Shown here one piece after another: positions 53,810-62,422 of a DNA stretch of 64,000 bases. Origin of the DNA: Actinophytocola xanthii. Lineage in GTDB: Bacteria > Actinomycetota > Actinomycetes > Mycobacteriales > Pseudonocardiaceae. The stretch lies in the NCBI RefSeq assembly GCF_001921205.1, contig NZ_MSIE01000054.1, positions 18,096-82,095 of the forward strand. The letters run 5' to 3'. The notes below the pieces were generated by a model. That model saw only the letters and a program-made list of their open reading frames with translations, did no database searches and had not been told where the DNA came from. The position numbers and the translations under genes were made by a program. The number at the start of each line of letters is the position of its first letter. The first letter of the stretch is position 1.

Positions 53810-55445
53810 GGCGCTGACCGGTCTGGGCGTCAGCCCCGGGCGCACGGCGGGCCCGCTGTACCGGATGGCCGCCCCACCCACCCTGCCCGACCGCGTCCCG
53901 ACGGTCACCGACCGCGAGGCGGAGATCGCGCTGGCCACGAAGGCACTGAGCTACGTGGCCACGGTTCTCGATGAGCGGGCGTCCCAGGTGGACGGAACCG
54001 CCGCCGAGGTGTTGTCCACCGAGGCGATGATGGCCGCGGACAAGACCCTCGCCGACGCCGTGGCCGCTGCGGTCGGTGAGGGCCGTCCGGCGGCGTGGGC
54101 GATCACCGACGCGGTCGCCGCCCAGCAGGAGACGTTCGCCTCGCTGGGCGGCTACTTCGCCGAGCGGGCGGCGGACCTCGCCGACATCCGGGACCGCGCC
54201 GTGGCCCATCTGCTCGACGAGCCGATGCCGGGTCTGCCCGCACCCGGCGAGCCCTACGTTCTGGCCGCCGACGACCTGTCCCCGGCCGACACCGCGCTGC
54301 TCGACCCGGCCTCGGTGCTCGCGATCGTCACCCGGCGCGGCGGCCCGACCAGCCACACGGCGATCCTGGCCAGGGCCAGAGGGCTGCCGGCCGTGGTCGG
54401 CTGTGCCGACATCCTGTCGGTCACCGACGGGACGGCGGTCTCGGTGGACGGCACGACCGGTCAGGTCGGCCCGGTCGACCCGGCCGAGGTGGAGGCCATC
54501 CGCGCGGAGGCGGCCAAGGAGAAGGAGCGGCTGGCCTCGCTGACCGGTCCGGGGCGCACCGCCGACGGGCACGACGTGCCGCTGCTGCTCAACGTCGGCG
54601 GCGTCGGCGACCTGACCGAGGACGCCGAGGGCGTCGGCCTGTTCCGCACCGAGTTCCTGTTCCTCGACCGGACCAGCGCGCCCGGCGTGGACGAGCAGCA
54701 ACGGGTCTACACCGAGCTGTTCGCCGCGCTCGGCGAGCGCAAGATCGTGGTCCGCACGCTGGACGCCGGTGCGGACAAGCCGCTGCCGTTCCTGGGGCTC
54801 GCCGAGGAGGACAACCCGGCACTCGGCGTGCGCGGGCTGCGGGTGGCGAGGGTGGACCGGTCGGTGTTGACCGACCAGCTCACCGCGATCGCCGGTGCGG
54901 CGGCCGCCACCGAGGCCGAGGTCTGGGTCATGGCGCCGATGGTGGCCACCCCGGCCGAGGCGGCGGAGTTCGCCGAGGCGGTGCGGGCCGCCGGGCTGCC
55001 GGTGGCCGGCGCGATGGTCGAGGTCCCTGCCGCGGCGATGCGGGCGAACCGGCTGCTCGAGGTGGTCGACTTCGTCAGCATCGGGACCAACGACCTGAGC
55101 CAGTACACGATGGCCGCCGACCGCATGAACGGCGACCTGGCCGACCTGCTGGACCCCTGGCAGCCAGCGGTGCTGGAGCTGGTGTTCAACTGCGCCGACG
55201 CCGGGCGTGCGGTCGGCAAGTCGGTCGGGATCTGCGGCGAGGCGGCCGGGGATCCCCTGCTGGCGCTGGTGTTCGCCGGAATGGGGATCACCAGCCTGTC
55301 GATGTCGGCGGCGAGCGTGCCGGCGGTGCGGGCGGCCCTGGCCGCGCACACGCTGGCCGAGTGCGAGCGCCTGGCCGCCGTCGCGCTCGACGCACCGGAC
55401 GCGGCGACGGCCAGGCAGCGGGTCGCCGACGGCGCGCATACCTGA
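53802..55445 (+). CDS. ptsI: PTS enzyme I (phosphoenolpyruvate-protein phosphotransferase)
   Basis: 547 aa, usual length about 555-575. Phosphohistidine in RRGGPTSHTAILARA; PEP-binding barrel with GLFRTEFLFLDR, DAGADKPLP, NPALGVRGLR, FVSIGTNDLSQY and catalytic Cys in KSVGICGEAAGD. With HPr it makes the operon self-sufficient for PTS phosphorylation. Confidence 0.96.
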   Translation: MPEALTGLGVSPGRTAGPLYRMAAPPTLPDRVPTVTDREAEIALATKALSYVATVLDERASQVDGTAAEVLSTEAMMAADKTLADAVAAAVGEGRPAAWAITDAVAAQQETFASLGGYFAERAADLADIRDRAVAHLLDEPMPGLPAPGEPYVLAADDLSPADTALLDPASVLAIVTRRGGPTSHTAILARARGLPAVVGCADILSVTDGTAVSVDGTTGQVGPVDPAEVEAIRAEAAKEKERLASLTGPGRTADGHDVPLLLNVGGVGDLTEDAEGVGLFRTEFLFLDRTSAPGVDEQQRVYTELFAALGERKIVVRTLDAGADKPLPFLGLAEEDNPALGVRGLRVARVDRSVLTDQLTAIAGAAAATEAEVWVMAPMVATPAEAAEFAEAVRAAGLPVAGAMVEVPAAAMRANRLLEVVDFVSIGTNDLSQYTMAADRMNGDLADLLDPWQPAVLELVFNCADAGRAVGKSVGICGEAAGDPLLALVFAGMGITSLSMSAASVPAVRAALAAHTLAECERLAAVALDAPDAATARQRVADGAHT

Positions 55446-55464
55446 TTTGTTCGGTGGACATGGT

Positions 55465-55503
55465 CCGGCCGGGTCGCTTCCGCGACCCGGCCGGCGTCTT
55501 TTC
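55465..55503 (+). terminator. Intrinsic terminator of the PTS operon
   Basis: Perfect 13-base stem CCGGCCGGGTCGC with TTCC loop, followed by a short T run (CGTCTTTTCG). Confidence 0.88.
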
Positions 55504-55518
55504 GTCGGGGCAGCGCGC

Positions 55519-56436
55519 TCAGTTGGCGGGGGTCTCCGCGTGCTGGTCGGCGACGGCAGCCTTCTCCTCGCGGCGGTCGGCGAGGTAGGCCCGGATCGAG
55601 TAGGCCAGCGCGGCCGCCCAGACCACGTAGATCACCGCGTAGAACACGTACCGGACGCCGTCCGACGCGTCGACCCAGTCGCTGCGCAGCAGCGTGCGAG
55701 TGTTGGTCAGGATGATGATGCCCCCGACCGCCGAGCCGAGCACGCGCGGCGGGATGTGGCGCACCAGCCAGGCGGCGATCGGCGCGGCGATGACACCGCC
55801 GATGAGCAACGCGAGCACCCACGAGAAGTCGACGCCCTCGGAGCCGAGCCCGACGAGGAACCCGATGCTCGCGGCGACCGCCACGAGGAACTCGGCCGTG
55901 TCGATGGACCCGATCGTCTTGCGCGGTTCGAGCCGGCCGCTGGCGAGGATCGCGGGGGTGCCCACCGGGCCCCAGCCGCCACCCCCTGTCGAGTCGACGA
56001 AGCCGGCGAGCAGGCCGAGCGGACCGAGAAAACGCTTGCGCAGCGGCTTGCCGAGGTTGTGCCTGGGCAGACCGAACGTGGTGAACCGGACCAGGATGTA
56101 GACACCGAGCGCCAGCAGCAGGATCGCCATCACCGGCTCGGCGACCTCGGTGGAGAGCGTGGAGAGGAACGTCGCCCCGGCGAAGGCGCCGACCGCACCA
56201 GGTATGCCGATCTTGGCGACGACCTTCCAGTCGACGTTGCCGAAGCGCCAGTGCGCGATGCCGGAGGCCAGCGTGGTGCCGATCTCCGCGAGGTGCACGG
56301 TCGCCGAGGCGGCGGCCGGGTTGGTCCCGATCGCCAGGAGCAGCGTCGTGGACGTCACGCCGTAGGCCATGCCGAGGCTGCCGTCCACGAGTTGGGCGCC
56401 GAGTCCCACCAGGGCGAGTAAGATGAGTTGTCGCAT
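55519..56436 (-). CDS. TauE/SafE-family sulfite exporter-like permease
   Basis: 305 aa with about eight membrane helices. Family repeats: LVDGSLGMAYGVTSTTLLLAIG in the first half and FVDSTGGGGWGPVGTPAIL in the second. Family exports sulfite or small organosulfonates. GAGGTGG precedes the ATG. No sulfur genes adjacent. Confidence 0.92.
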   Translation of the reverse strand: MRQLILLALVGLGAQLVDGSLGMAYGVTSTTLLLAIGTNPAAASATVHLAEIGTTLASGIAHWRFGNVDWKVVAKIGIPGAVGAFAGATFLSTLSTEVAEPVMAILLLALGVYILVRFTTFGLPRHNLGKPLRKRFLGPLGLLAGFVDSTGGGGWGPVGTPAILASGRLEPRKTIGSIDTAEFLVAVAASIGFLVGLGSEGVDFSWVLALLIGGVIAAPIAAWLVRHIPPRVLGSAVGGIIILTNTRTLLRSDWVDASDGVRYVFYAVIYVVWAAALAYSIRAYLADRREEKAAVADQHAETPAN

Positions 56437-56775
56437 CGGGCCACCTCGTTTGCATCAGGTCAGTCCGCCTTCGCCGATGATCCTGCGCAGTTCCCAGCTT
56501 CCGGCCAAGTAGGTCCACATGGCGGAACAGGCGCCGGTGCCAGGGGGTCGAGGGCTTGCGCACCGGCCCGCCACGAGCTAAAAGGCTTCGCGAGCCGCAT
56601 TTCGGGACCGATTCAGCGGAATGGGGACGATTATTCCGCCCGGCGGCGCAATTCCGTCAACTCGAAGAGTCAACGGCTCAACATGGCGGGACGTCGTTCT
56701 CGCCGCCTAGGCTCGCCGTGTCGCTTTCGCTCCTTCGGCCTGTGGAATTCGTGGCCCGCGTGGGGGTGGATCACA
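56437..56775. other. 339-base divergent intergenic region
   Basis: No gene supported. It holds GCGGAAT-N10-ATTCCGC (56616-56639), a 7-base-arm inverted repeat that could be an operator, and otherwise unremarkable sequence. Confidence 0.5.
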
Positions 56776-57576
56776 ATGCCTGAATGGAAGTCGATGAAGT
56801 CGGGTAGCTGGGTGCGCCGATCGGTGCTGGTGCTGTTCTGGGTCTCCGCGACCCTGATGGCCACGGCGTTCGCCGCGACCGCCCCACTGGTCGGCGCGCT
56901 GCTGGTGCTCGTGCCGCTGGTGCTCGTGGCGCTCGTGCGGCAGTGCGGCCTCGGCGCGATTCCGGCGCCGGTGTTCGCCGCCGTGGTCATTGCCCCGCTG
57001 CTCCCGACGTTCTTTGTGCTCGGCGACTACCGCACGGGTGACGGCCCGACCGTCGCCGCATCATTGATCTTTCTCGGGTGGGCCCTGATATATCCCGAGA
57101 TCGTGCGAGTGATGGATCGGCAGAACCTGCGGGAGCATTTCTCCTTCCCGGACGGCTCGGTCCCGCGGGAGCCGCTCGCCGAGGTACGGGTCCAGATTGT
57201 GGTCCTCTGGCAGACCGCGTCGGTCATGGTGCTGGTCGGAGAGCCGCTGGCCGCGGCACTGGTGGCCGCCGCGCTGCTGACCCGGCGCCGGTGGGCGGCG
57301 GTCACCGCCGCCTTCGCATGCCTGGTCCTGCCCCTGGTCGCCGTCGCCCCCGGGGGAGCGCTCCACTGGACGATCCACTGGGACGCCGCCCCGCTGGCCG
57401 TCCTGGCCGCGCTGGTCACCGCCCACCGGTGGTTCGCCCTGGTCAACGCCGCGCTGTGGCGCCCTCGCGCGGCCAGACCACGGCACCGGGCCCGGTCCCG
57501 CTCCGCCGCAGGGGGCGGAGCGGGACCGTTCGCGCTGGGACACGTCCTGGAGGCCAGGGCGCCGAGTACCCGGTGA
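56776..57576 (+). CDS. Integral membrane protein of unknown family
   Basis: 266 aa from ATG 56776; ATG 56794 is a possible later start. Six or so hydrophobic segments (VLVLFWVSATLMATAFAA, LVGALLVLVPLVLVALV, AVVIAPLLPTFFVLG and others), and a basic Arg-rich C-terminal tail. No recognised domain. Confidence 0.7.
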   Translation: MPEWKSMKSGSWVRRSVLVLFWVSATLMATAFAATAPLVGALLVLVPLVLVALVRQCGLGAIPAPVFAAVVIAPLLPTFFVLGDYRTGDGPTVAASLIFLGWALIYPEIVRVMDRQNLREHFSFPDGSVPREPLAEVRVQIVVLWQTASVMVLVGEPLAAALVAAALLTRRRWAAVTAAFACLVLPLVAVAPGGALHWTIHWDAAPLAVLAALVTAHRWFALVNAALWRPRAARPRHRARSRSAAGGGAGPFALGHVLEARAPSTR

Positions 57577-57581
57577 GCTTT

Positions 57582-57630
57582 CGGCGTCGACACGCGTTTT
57601 CCGGTTTCGAAGCAACGTAGATCGACGCCG
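57582..57630. promoter_or_regulatory. Spaced inverted repeat before the ABC exporter operon
   Basis: CGGCGTCGA and TCGACGCCG, perfect 9-base arms 31 bases apart, in the 99-base gap upstream of the adaptor gene. Regulator pair site or large hairpin. Confidence 0.35.
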
Positions 57631-57675
57631 AGGCGTCAGTACGGGCATCACTCTCCACATGCTCGGAGGTCTGGG

Positions 57676-58737
57676 GTGTCCGCACGTGTTCCGGTCGGCG
57701 TCGCCGCCGTTGTCCTGGGCGTTGCCGCGCTCTGTTCGTGCGGGTCCTCGGGGGTGGCGCAGACGCCCCCCGAGTTAGCCGAGCGCGGCACGGCGATGAC
57801 CACCGCCACGCCGAGTCGGCAGGACCTCGCGAACACGGTCAGCCTCGCCGGGACTGTGACGATGGACCCGGTGTTCGGTCTGGTCGCCCCGGTCGGCGGA
57901 GAGGTCAGGTTCCGCTCCCTCGAGGAACCCAAGACCACCCCGGACGAGCCGTACCGGGTCGGCTCGGTGTGGAAGGACGGTCAGCCCCACTGGTTCGAGG
58001 CCCCGGCCGGCTCGAGGTTCGCGGGCCGGCTCGTCGAGGACCGGTCCACGGTCACCGCGGGCATGCCGGTCGCCTCGGTGACCCACGTCGGGTACGGCAT
58101 CGTCGCGGAGATCGACGGCGACCAGGCCTACCGGATCTCCGGCGCGCTCGACTCGGTCCGTGCCCAGATCCCGAACGGGCCTGGCCCGTTCCCGTGCACC
58201 CCGCTCGGCACGATCGCCGCGCTCCCCGAGGGCAGCGTGCCCGCCGACCCGGAGGCGCCGGCGGCCGGTGAGGTGCCGCCGGCCGGCCAGCTACCGGCCG
58301 ACCAGCCACCCGCCGGGCAGGAGCCACCCCCGGACTCCGCCCCGGACTCCGCCCCGGACCCGGCCGGTGCCGGGTCCGCGCCGACCGGCCTGCGGCTGGT
58401 GTGCACGGCGCCGCCGAAGGTGAAGCTGATCAACGGGGTGCCGGTGACGCTCGAGGTGACCACCCAGCGGGCGAAGAACGCGCTGGTCGTCCCGGTCGAG
58501 GCGGTCGCCGGCGGGCAAGGCCGGGGCCAGGTCGAGGTCGTCGACCCGAACGGCTCCCGCCACATCGTGGACGTCGAGCTCGGCCTGACCGACGGTCGCG
58601 TGATCGAGGTGCGCTCCGGGCTCTCCGGCGACGAGACGCTCACCGTCCCGGGCCCCGACCTGCCGCCGGCTCCTCCCGGGGAGCAGGGCGACCCCCAGAT
58701 CGGCGGCCCCAGCGCCGTGACCAAGGGGGCGAGGTGA
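57676..58737 (+). CDS. Lipoprotein membrane-fusion (MacA/HlyD-like) adaptor
   Basis: 353 aa, GTG start with GGAGG 6 bases upstream. Lipobox-like ALCSC near residue 22. Beta-barrel/lipoyl-like regions (TVSLAGTVTMDP, VTAGMPVASVTHVGYG), a Pro/Ala low-complexity insert (about 190-235), and a C-terminal adaptor domain (NALVVPVEAVAGG, VEVRSGLSGDETL). Lacks a long coiled coil, as in Gram-positive adaptors. Overlaps the ATPase start (GTGA). Confidence 0.85.
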   Translation: MSARVPVGVAAVVLGVAALCSCGSSGVAQTPPELAERGTAMTTATPSRQDLANTVSLAGTVTMDPVFGLVAPVGGEVRFRSLEEPKTTPDEPYRVGSVWKDGQPHWFEAPAGSRFAGRLVEDRSTVTAGMPVASVTHVGYGIVAEIDGDQAYRISGALDSVRAQIPNGPGPFPCTPLGTIAALPEGSVPADPEAPAAGEVPPAGQLPADQPPAGQEPPPDSAPDSAPDPAGAGSAPTGLRLVCTAPPKVKLINGVPVTLEVTTQRAKNALVVPVEAVAGGQGRGQVEVVDPNGSRHIVDVELGLTDGRVIEVRSGLSGDETLTVPGPDLPPAPPGEQGDPQIGGPSAVTKGAR

Positions 58738-59468
58738 GCCCGACCTCCGCGCCCCAGGCGATCGACGCGGTTGGTCCCGGGGAGGCGGACCAGCGCGTTC
58801 CCCTCGTGCGCATCACCGGCCTGACCAAGACGTTGACCGGCCAGGAGACGGCACGCACGGTCCTGGCCGGGGTGGACCTGACCCTCCACCGCGGGGACAG
58901 CGTGGCCGTGCTCGGCCGGTCCGGCTCGGGCAAGAGCACCCTGCTGAGCCTGATCGGCCTGTTCGACCGGCCCGACGGCGGGGAGTACCTGTTGGACGGG
59001 CAGGACGTCACCCGGGTACCCGAGCGGCGGGCGGCGGCGCTGCGCAGTGCCGCTTTCGGGTTCGTGTTCCAGCGCTTCTTCCTGCTCAAGCACCTGACCG
59101 CGGTACAGAACGTGTCGATGGCGTTGGTGAACGGCCAGGGTTGGCTGCCCCGGCGCAAGCGGCGCGCCAAGGCCATGGCCGCCCTGGAGCTGATGGGGAT
59201 CGCGCACCTCGCCGGGCACCGGCCGCCCCGGCTGTCCGGCGGTGAGCAGCAGCGGGTGGCGATCGCCAGGGCGCTGGTGCGCGAGCCGAGGGTGCTGCTG
59301 GCCGACGAGCCGACGGGCGCCCTGGACACCGAGACGGGCAACCTCGTCATCGAGGCCCTGCGCTCGGCAACCGACCGCGGCTGCGGGCTGATCCTGGTCA
59401 CCCACGACCACGACCACGCGGCGAAGATGAACCGGGTCACCCACCTGGTGGACGGGGTGCTCACATGA
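58734..59468 (+). CDS. ABC transporter ATP-binding protein, MacB/LolD type
   Basis: 244 aa. Walker A GRSGSGKSTLLS, Q-loop FGFVFQRFFLLKHLT, signature LSGGEQQRVAIARALV, Walker B VLLADEPTGALD, switch His LVTHDHDHA. Overlaps the permease start by 4 bases. Confidence 0.96.
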   Translation: MSPTSAPQAIDAVGPGEADQRVPLVRITGLTKTLTGQETARTVLAGVDLTLHRGDSVAVLGRSGSGKSTLLSLIGLFDRPDGGEYLLDGQDVTRVPERRAAALRSAAFGFVFQRFFLLKHLTAVQNVSMALVNGQGWLPRRKRRAKAMAALELMGIAHLAGHRPPRLSGGEQQRVAIARALVREPRVLLADEPTGALDTETGNLVIEALRSATDRGCGLILVTHDHDHAAKMNRVTHLVDGVLT

Positions 59469-60793
59469 CGCTGTCCGGCCGCCTGCGGTCCTCGCTGATC
59501 ATCGGAGGGCAGGGGATCCGGGCGCGGAAGCTGCGCACGTTCCTGTCGATGCTCAGCCTGTTCCTCGGGGTGCTCGCGGTGGTCGCGGTGCAGGCCGGGT
59601 CGGTGATCGCACAGCGTGCGCTGCTCTCGGACCTGGAGATGACGATGGGCCGGGACGGCACGCTGCAGCTGTACCCGCCCGGCGACGACGGTGCCTCGGC
59701 GATCGTCCTGGACGCGGTGGCGGACCGAACCGACGCGGTCGCGATGACCAGGGCGCGGGCGATCGTCGGTGAGCCCGGCCTCCGGCCGGTGAACGAGGGC
59801 GGCGGCCCGATCGACGGCGGTCTCGGCTACGGCCCCCAGCCCATGGGTCCCGGCGGTGAGGCGATGGCCTGCGACGCCCAGGGGAACTGCGCGCCCGCCG
59901 GCCAGGAGCGGGTCGTGCCCACGGGCCAGGCGATCGAGCTGCAGCTGCTCGCCGTGAGCGGCGACATCCGCCAGTTCCGCCCGTTCCGGCTCGAGTCGGG
60001 CCGCTTCCTGGACTTCGACTCGGCGCCCTCCCTCGCTCCCCGGATCGTGCTCAACAAGCACGCCGCCGAGGCGTTCACCCAGTTCCACGTCCCGGCCGAG
60101 ATGCGGATCGAGGGCGCGACCGCGAACACCACACCGCGCGTCATCGGCGTGGTGGACGACGGCGGCTGGAGTCCGGCCGCGTACGTGCGCACCGACGAGC
60201 TGGTGAACTGGATGCCGGTCGACTTCCTGACCGATCCCACGCAGGGCGGGTCGGTGGAGCTGTTGGCCGCGCCGAGCGCCGACGACCTGGAGCGGGTCCT
60301 GCGGGCCAGGCTGGCGGCCAACGGGATGAACCCCGACGAGCTCCACGTGCAGACCATCCAGGCGCTGAAGGAGATGGAGAGCCAGCTCGCGCTGATGCGC
60401 TGGATCTTCCTGGGCATGGCGGTGCTGGTGCTGCTGATCGGCGTGGCGGGAATCCTCAACGTCGGCCTGGCCACGGTGGGGGAGCGGGTGGAGGAGTTCG
60501 CCCTGCGCCGCGCGGTCGGCACCCCGCGGCTGCTGCTGGCCGGGATCGTGCTCGCCGAGACCCTGCTGACCGGCCTGCTCACCGCGGTCGCCGCGATCGG
60601 CGCCGGGGTCGTCGGCCTGGAGGGGGCGAGCCGCCTGCTGGCCTCCCGCGAACCCTTCCTGGCCGACGTCGCCTTTCCCTGGCAGGCCGGTGTGGCCGGC
60701 GTCATCGCCGGCGTGGCCGCCGGCGTCCTCGGCGGCCTGGTCCCCGCGATCCGCGCGGCCCGCATCCCCATCGCCACGGTCATGCGAGCTTGA
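59465..60793 (+). CDS. ABC transporter permease, MacB/FtsX type
   Basis: 442 aa. One N-terminal helix (TFLSMLSLFLGVLAVVAVQ), a large extracytoplasmic domain (about 55-310), and three C-terminal helices of the FtsX domain (VLVLLIGVAGILNVGLATV; EEFALRRAVGTPR coupling motif). Exports a peptide, lipid or antibiotic; cargo unknown. Completes the adaptor-ATPase-permease operon. Confidence 0.93.
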   Translation: MTLSGRLRSSLIIGGQGIRARKLRTFLSMLSLFLGVLAVVAVQAGSVIAQRALLSDLEMTMGRDGTLQLYPPGDDGASAIVLDAVADRTDAVAMTRARAIVGEPGLRPVNEGGGPIDGGLGYGPQPMGPGGEAMACDAQGNCAPAGQERVVPTGQAIELQLLAVSGDIRQFRPFRLESGRFLDFDSAPSLAPRIVLNKHAAEAFTQFHVPAEMRIEGATANTTPRVIGVVDDGGWSPAAYVRTDELVNWMPVDFLTDPTQGGSVELLAAPSADDLERVLRARLAANGMNPDELHVQTIQALKEMESQLALMRWIFLGMAVLVLLIGVAGILNVGLATVGERVEEFALRRAVGTPRLLLAGIVLAETLLTGLLTAVAAIGAGVVGLEGASRLLASREPFLADVAFPWQAGVAGVIAGVAAGVLGGLVPAIRAARIPIATVMRA

Positions 60794-60835
60794 CCGCCTC
60801 CCCGGGTTTTTAAGTGTTGGTTGCTTTCGGCGTTT

Positions 60836-60867
60836 GGGTGGTGGTTGGGGAGGTGGGTGGTGGTTGG
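60836..60867 (+). other. G-rich tract with quadruplex potential
   Basis: Many GG, GGG and GGGG runs separated by one or two bases, in a G/T-rich 144-base gap after the permease gene. Could fold as a G-quadruplex in DNA or at the mRNA 3' end. Confidence 0.4.
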
Positions 60868-60937
60868 CTGCCGTCACGTTCCCCTGAGGTCGCTGTTGAT
60901 CGGGTGGGGGCGTGGGCACAAAGAATTGGTGGCGGGA

Positions 60938-61390
60938 CTACTTCCTGGTGAAGTCCATGACCCAGTTGGTTTCCCAGGTTCGTTCACCGTCGGGGGAGTA
61001 GGCCTGCTCCCAGCGGGCGGTGGTGGCGGTGATGTTCGACCAGATGAAGCGCAGCCGGACCGGGCGGCCCTCGTGCTGCTCGTCGGCGAAGAAGGTGCCC
61101 ACGCCGTCCGAGCCGAAGCGGCCGACCACCGGCACGTCGAGCTGGCCGGTGCGGGAGTTCGACCAGTGGATCGACCACTCCTCGCGCTCGCGGTCGTACA
61201 GGCGCAGGGTGAGTCCGCTGTAGCCCCTGGTGGGAAAGGTGATCTCGTCGAAGTTCGCCGCGCCGCCCCAGACGCTGAGCGCCCGGGCCTCGCCAGGGAA
61301 CTCGTCCCACTCGTCGCTGCCGACGAGCCACGTGGTGAGGCGCCGGTTCGCCACGTTCCAGGTACCGGTGAGGAAGTCGAAGTCGTTCAC
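60938..61390 (-). CDS. Conserved hypothetical protein (lipocalin-like, FDFLTGTWNV family)
   Basis: 150 aa, GTG start. Begins NDFDFLTGTWNVANRRL and contains SDEWDEFPG, NFDEITFPTRGYSG and WSIHWSNSRTG; beta-rich with many aromatic residues, as in small-molecule-binding lipocalin/SRPBCC-like proteins. Divergent from the WYL regulator with a shared operator; probably its target. Likely leaderless: TAGCTT lies 7 bases before the GTG. Confidence 0.75.
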   Translation of the reverse strand: MNDFDFLTGTWNVANRRLTTWLVGSDEWDEFPGEARALSVWGGAANFDEITFPTRGYSGLTLRLYDREREEWSIHWSNSRTGQLDVPVVGRFGSDGVGTFFADEQHEGRPVRLRFIWSNITATTARWEQAYSPDGERTWETNWVMDFTRK

Positions 61391-61415
61391 GCCGAGGAAG
61401 CTAGCGCGGGTCCAC

Positions 61416-61430
61416 TGACACGGCGTGTCA
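61416..61430. promoter_or_regulatory. Perfect palindromic operator between divergent genes
   Basis: TGACACG-G-CGTGTCA, perfect 7-base arms. On the plus strand it lies within the spacer between GGTCCA (61409) and TTAAGT (61432), the latter 7 bases before the WYL gene's GTG. Confidence 0.7.
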
Positions 61431-61444
61431 GTTAAGTTGGCCCC

Positions 61445-62422
61445 GTGCGCGCCGCCCGGATCGTGTCCCTGCTGTTGCTGCTCCAAGCCAGGGGACGGCT
61501 GACCGCCGCCCAGCTCGCCGACGAGCTCGACGTGTCCGTGCGCACGGTCTACCGCGATGTCGAGGCGCTGCACGCGGCCGGGGTGCCGCTGTACGGGGCC
61601 GCCGGGCACGCCGGCGGCTACCGCCTGGTGGAGGGCTACCGCACCCGGCTGACCGGGTTCACCGCGGGCGAGGCCCGGTCGCTGTTCCTCACCTCCCTGC
61701 CCGGCCCTGCCCAGGAGCTCGGGCTCGGCGCGGAGGTCACCGGGGTCTGGCGCAAGCTCACCGCGTCGCTGCCGCCCGACCTGCGCGAGGGGGCGACCCG
61801 GGTGCGGCAGCGGTTCCACCTCGACGCCGCCGGCTGGTACACCGCGCCCGACCCGGTGCCGGCGCTGGGCCCGGCGGCCGACGCGGTCTGGCGCGAGCGC
61901 CGGGTCCGGCTGCGCTACCGGCGGTGGGAGGCACCGCGTGAGGTCACCCGCGTGCTCGACCCCTACGGGCTGGTGCTCAAGGCCGGCCGGTGGTACCTGG
62001 TCGCCGGACCGGGCCCGCGGACCTACCGGGTGTCCCAGATCCAGTCGCTCGAGGTGCTCGACGAGGGCTTCACCCGGCCGGCCGAGTTCGACCTGGCCGC
62101 TCACTGGGAGTCCTGTGTCGACGACTTCGACCGGCGGCGGCACGTTGGCTCGGCGGTGGTCCGCCTCGCCCCGGCGGTGCTGGGGCGGCTCGAGCACGTC
62201 CTCGACGCGGCGAGCTGCCGGGCCATCACCGAGACCGGCGTCGCCGGCGCGGACGGGTGGGTCACCGCCACCATCCCGGTCGAGGAGGACGAGACCGCCT
62301 GCGCCGAGCTGCTCCGGCTCGGCACCGACGCCGAGGTGCTCGCACCGGAACGGCTGCGGCGCCGGATGGCGGCGACGGTCGAGGCCCTGGCGGCGCGCTA
62401 CTCGGCTACCGCTCCTCGGTGA
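61445..62422 (+). CDS. WYL-domain (YafY-type) transcriptional regulator
   Basis: 325 aa, GTG start, probably leaderless. HTH at 5-55 (RIVSLLLLLQARGRLTAAQLADEL, VSVRTVYRDVEAL); WYL domain at about 140-230 (VLDPYGLVLKAGRWYLVAG, RVSQIQSLEVL) and C-terminal WCX region. Binds nucleic-acid or small ligands in the family. Likely acts at the adjacent palindrome. Overlaps the convergent SMC gene by 17 bases. Confidence 0.92.
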   Translation: MRAARIVSLLLLLQARGRLTAAQLADELDVSVRTVYRDVEALHAAGVPLYGAAGHAGGYRLVEGYRTRLTGFTAGEARSLFLTSLPGPAQELGLGAEVTGVWRKLTASLPPDLREGATRVRQRFHLDAAGWYTAPDPVPALGPAADAVWRERRVRLRYRRWEAPREVTRVLDPYGLVLKAGRWYLVAGPGPRTYRVSQIQSLEVLDEGFTRPAEFDLAAHWESCVDDFDRRRHVGSAVVRLAPAVLGRLEHVLDAASCRAITETGVAGADGWVTATIPVEEDETACAELLRLGTDAEVLAPERLRRRMAATVEALAARYSATAPR

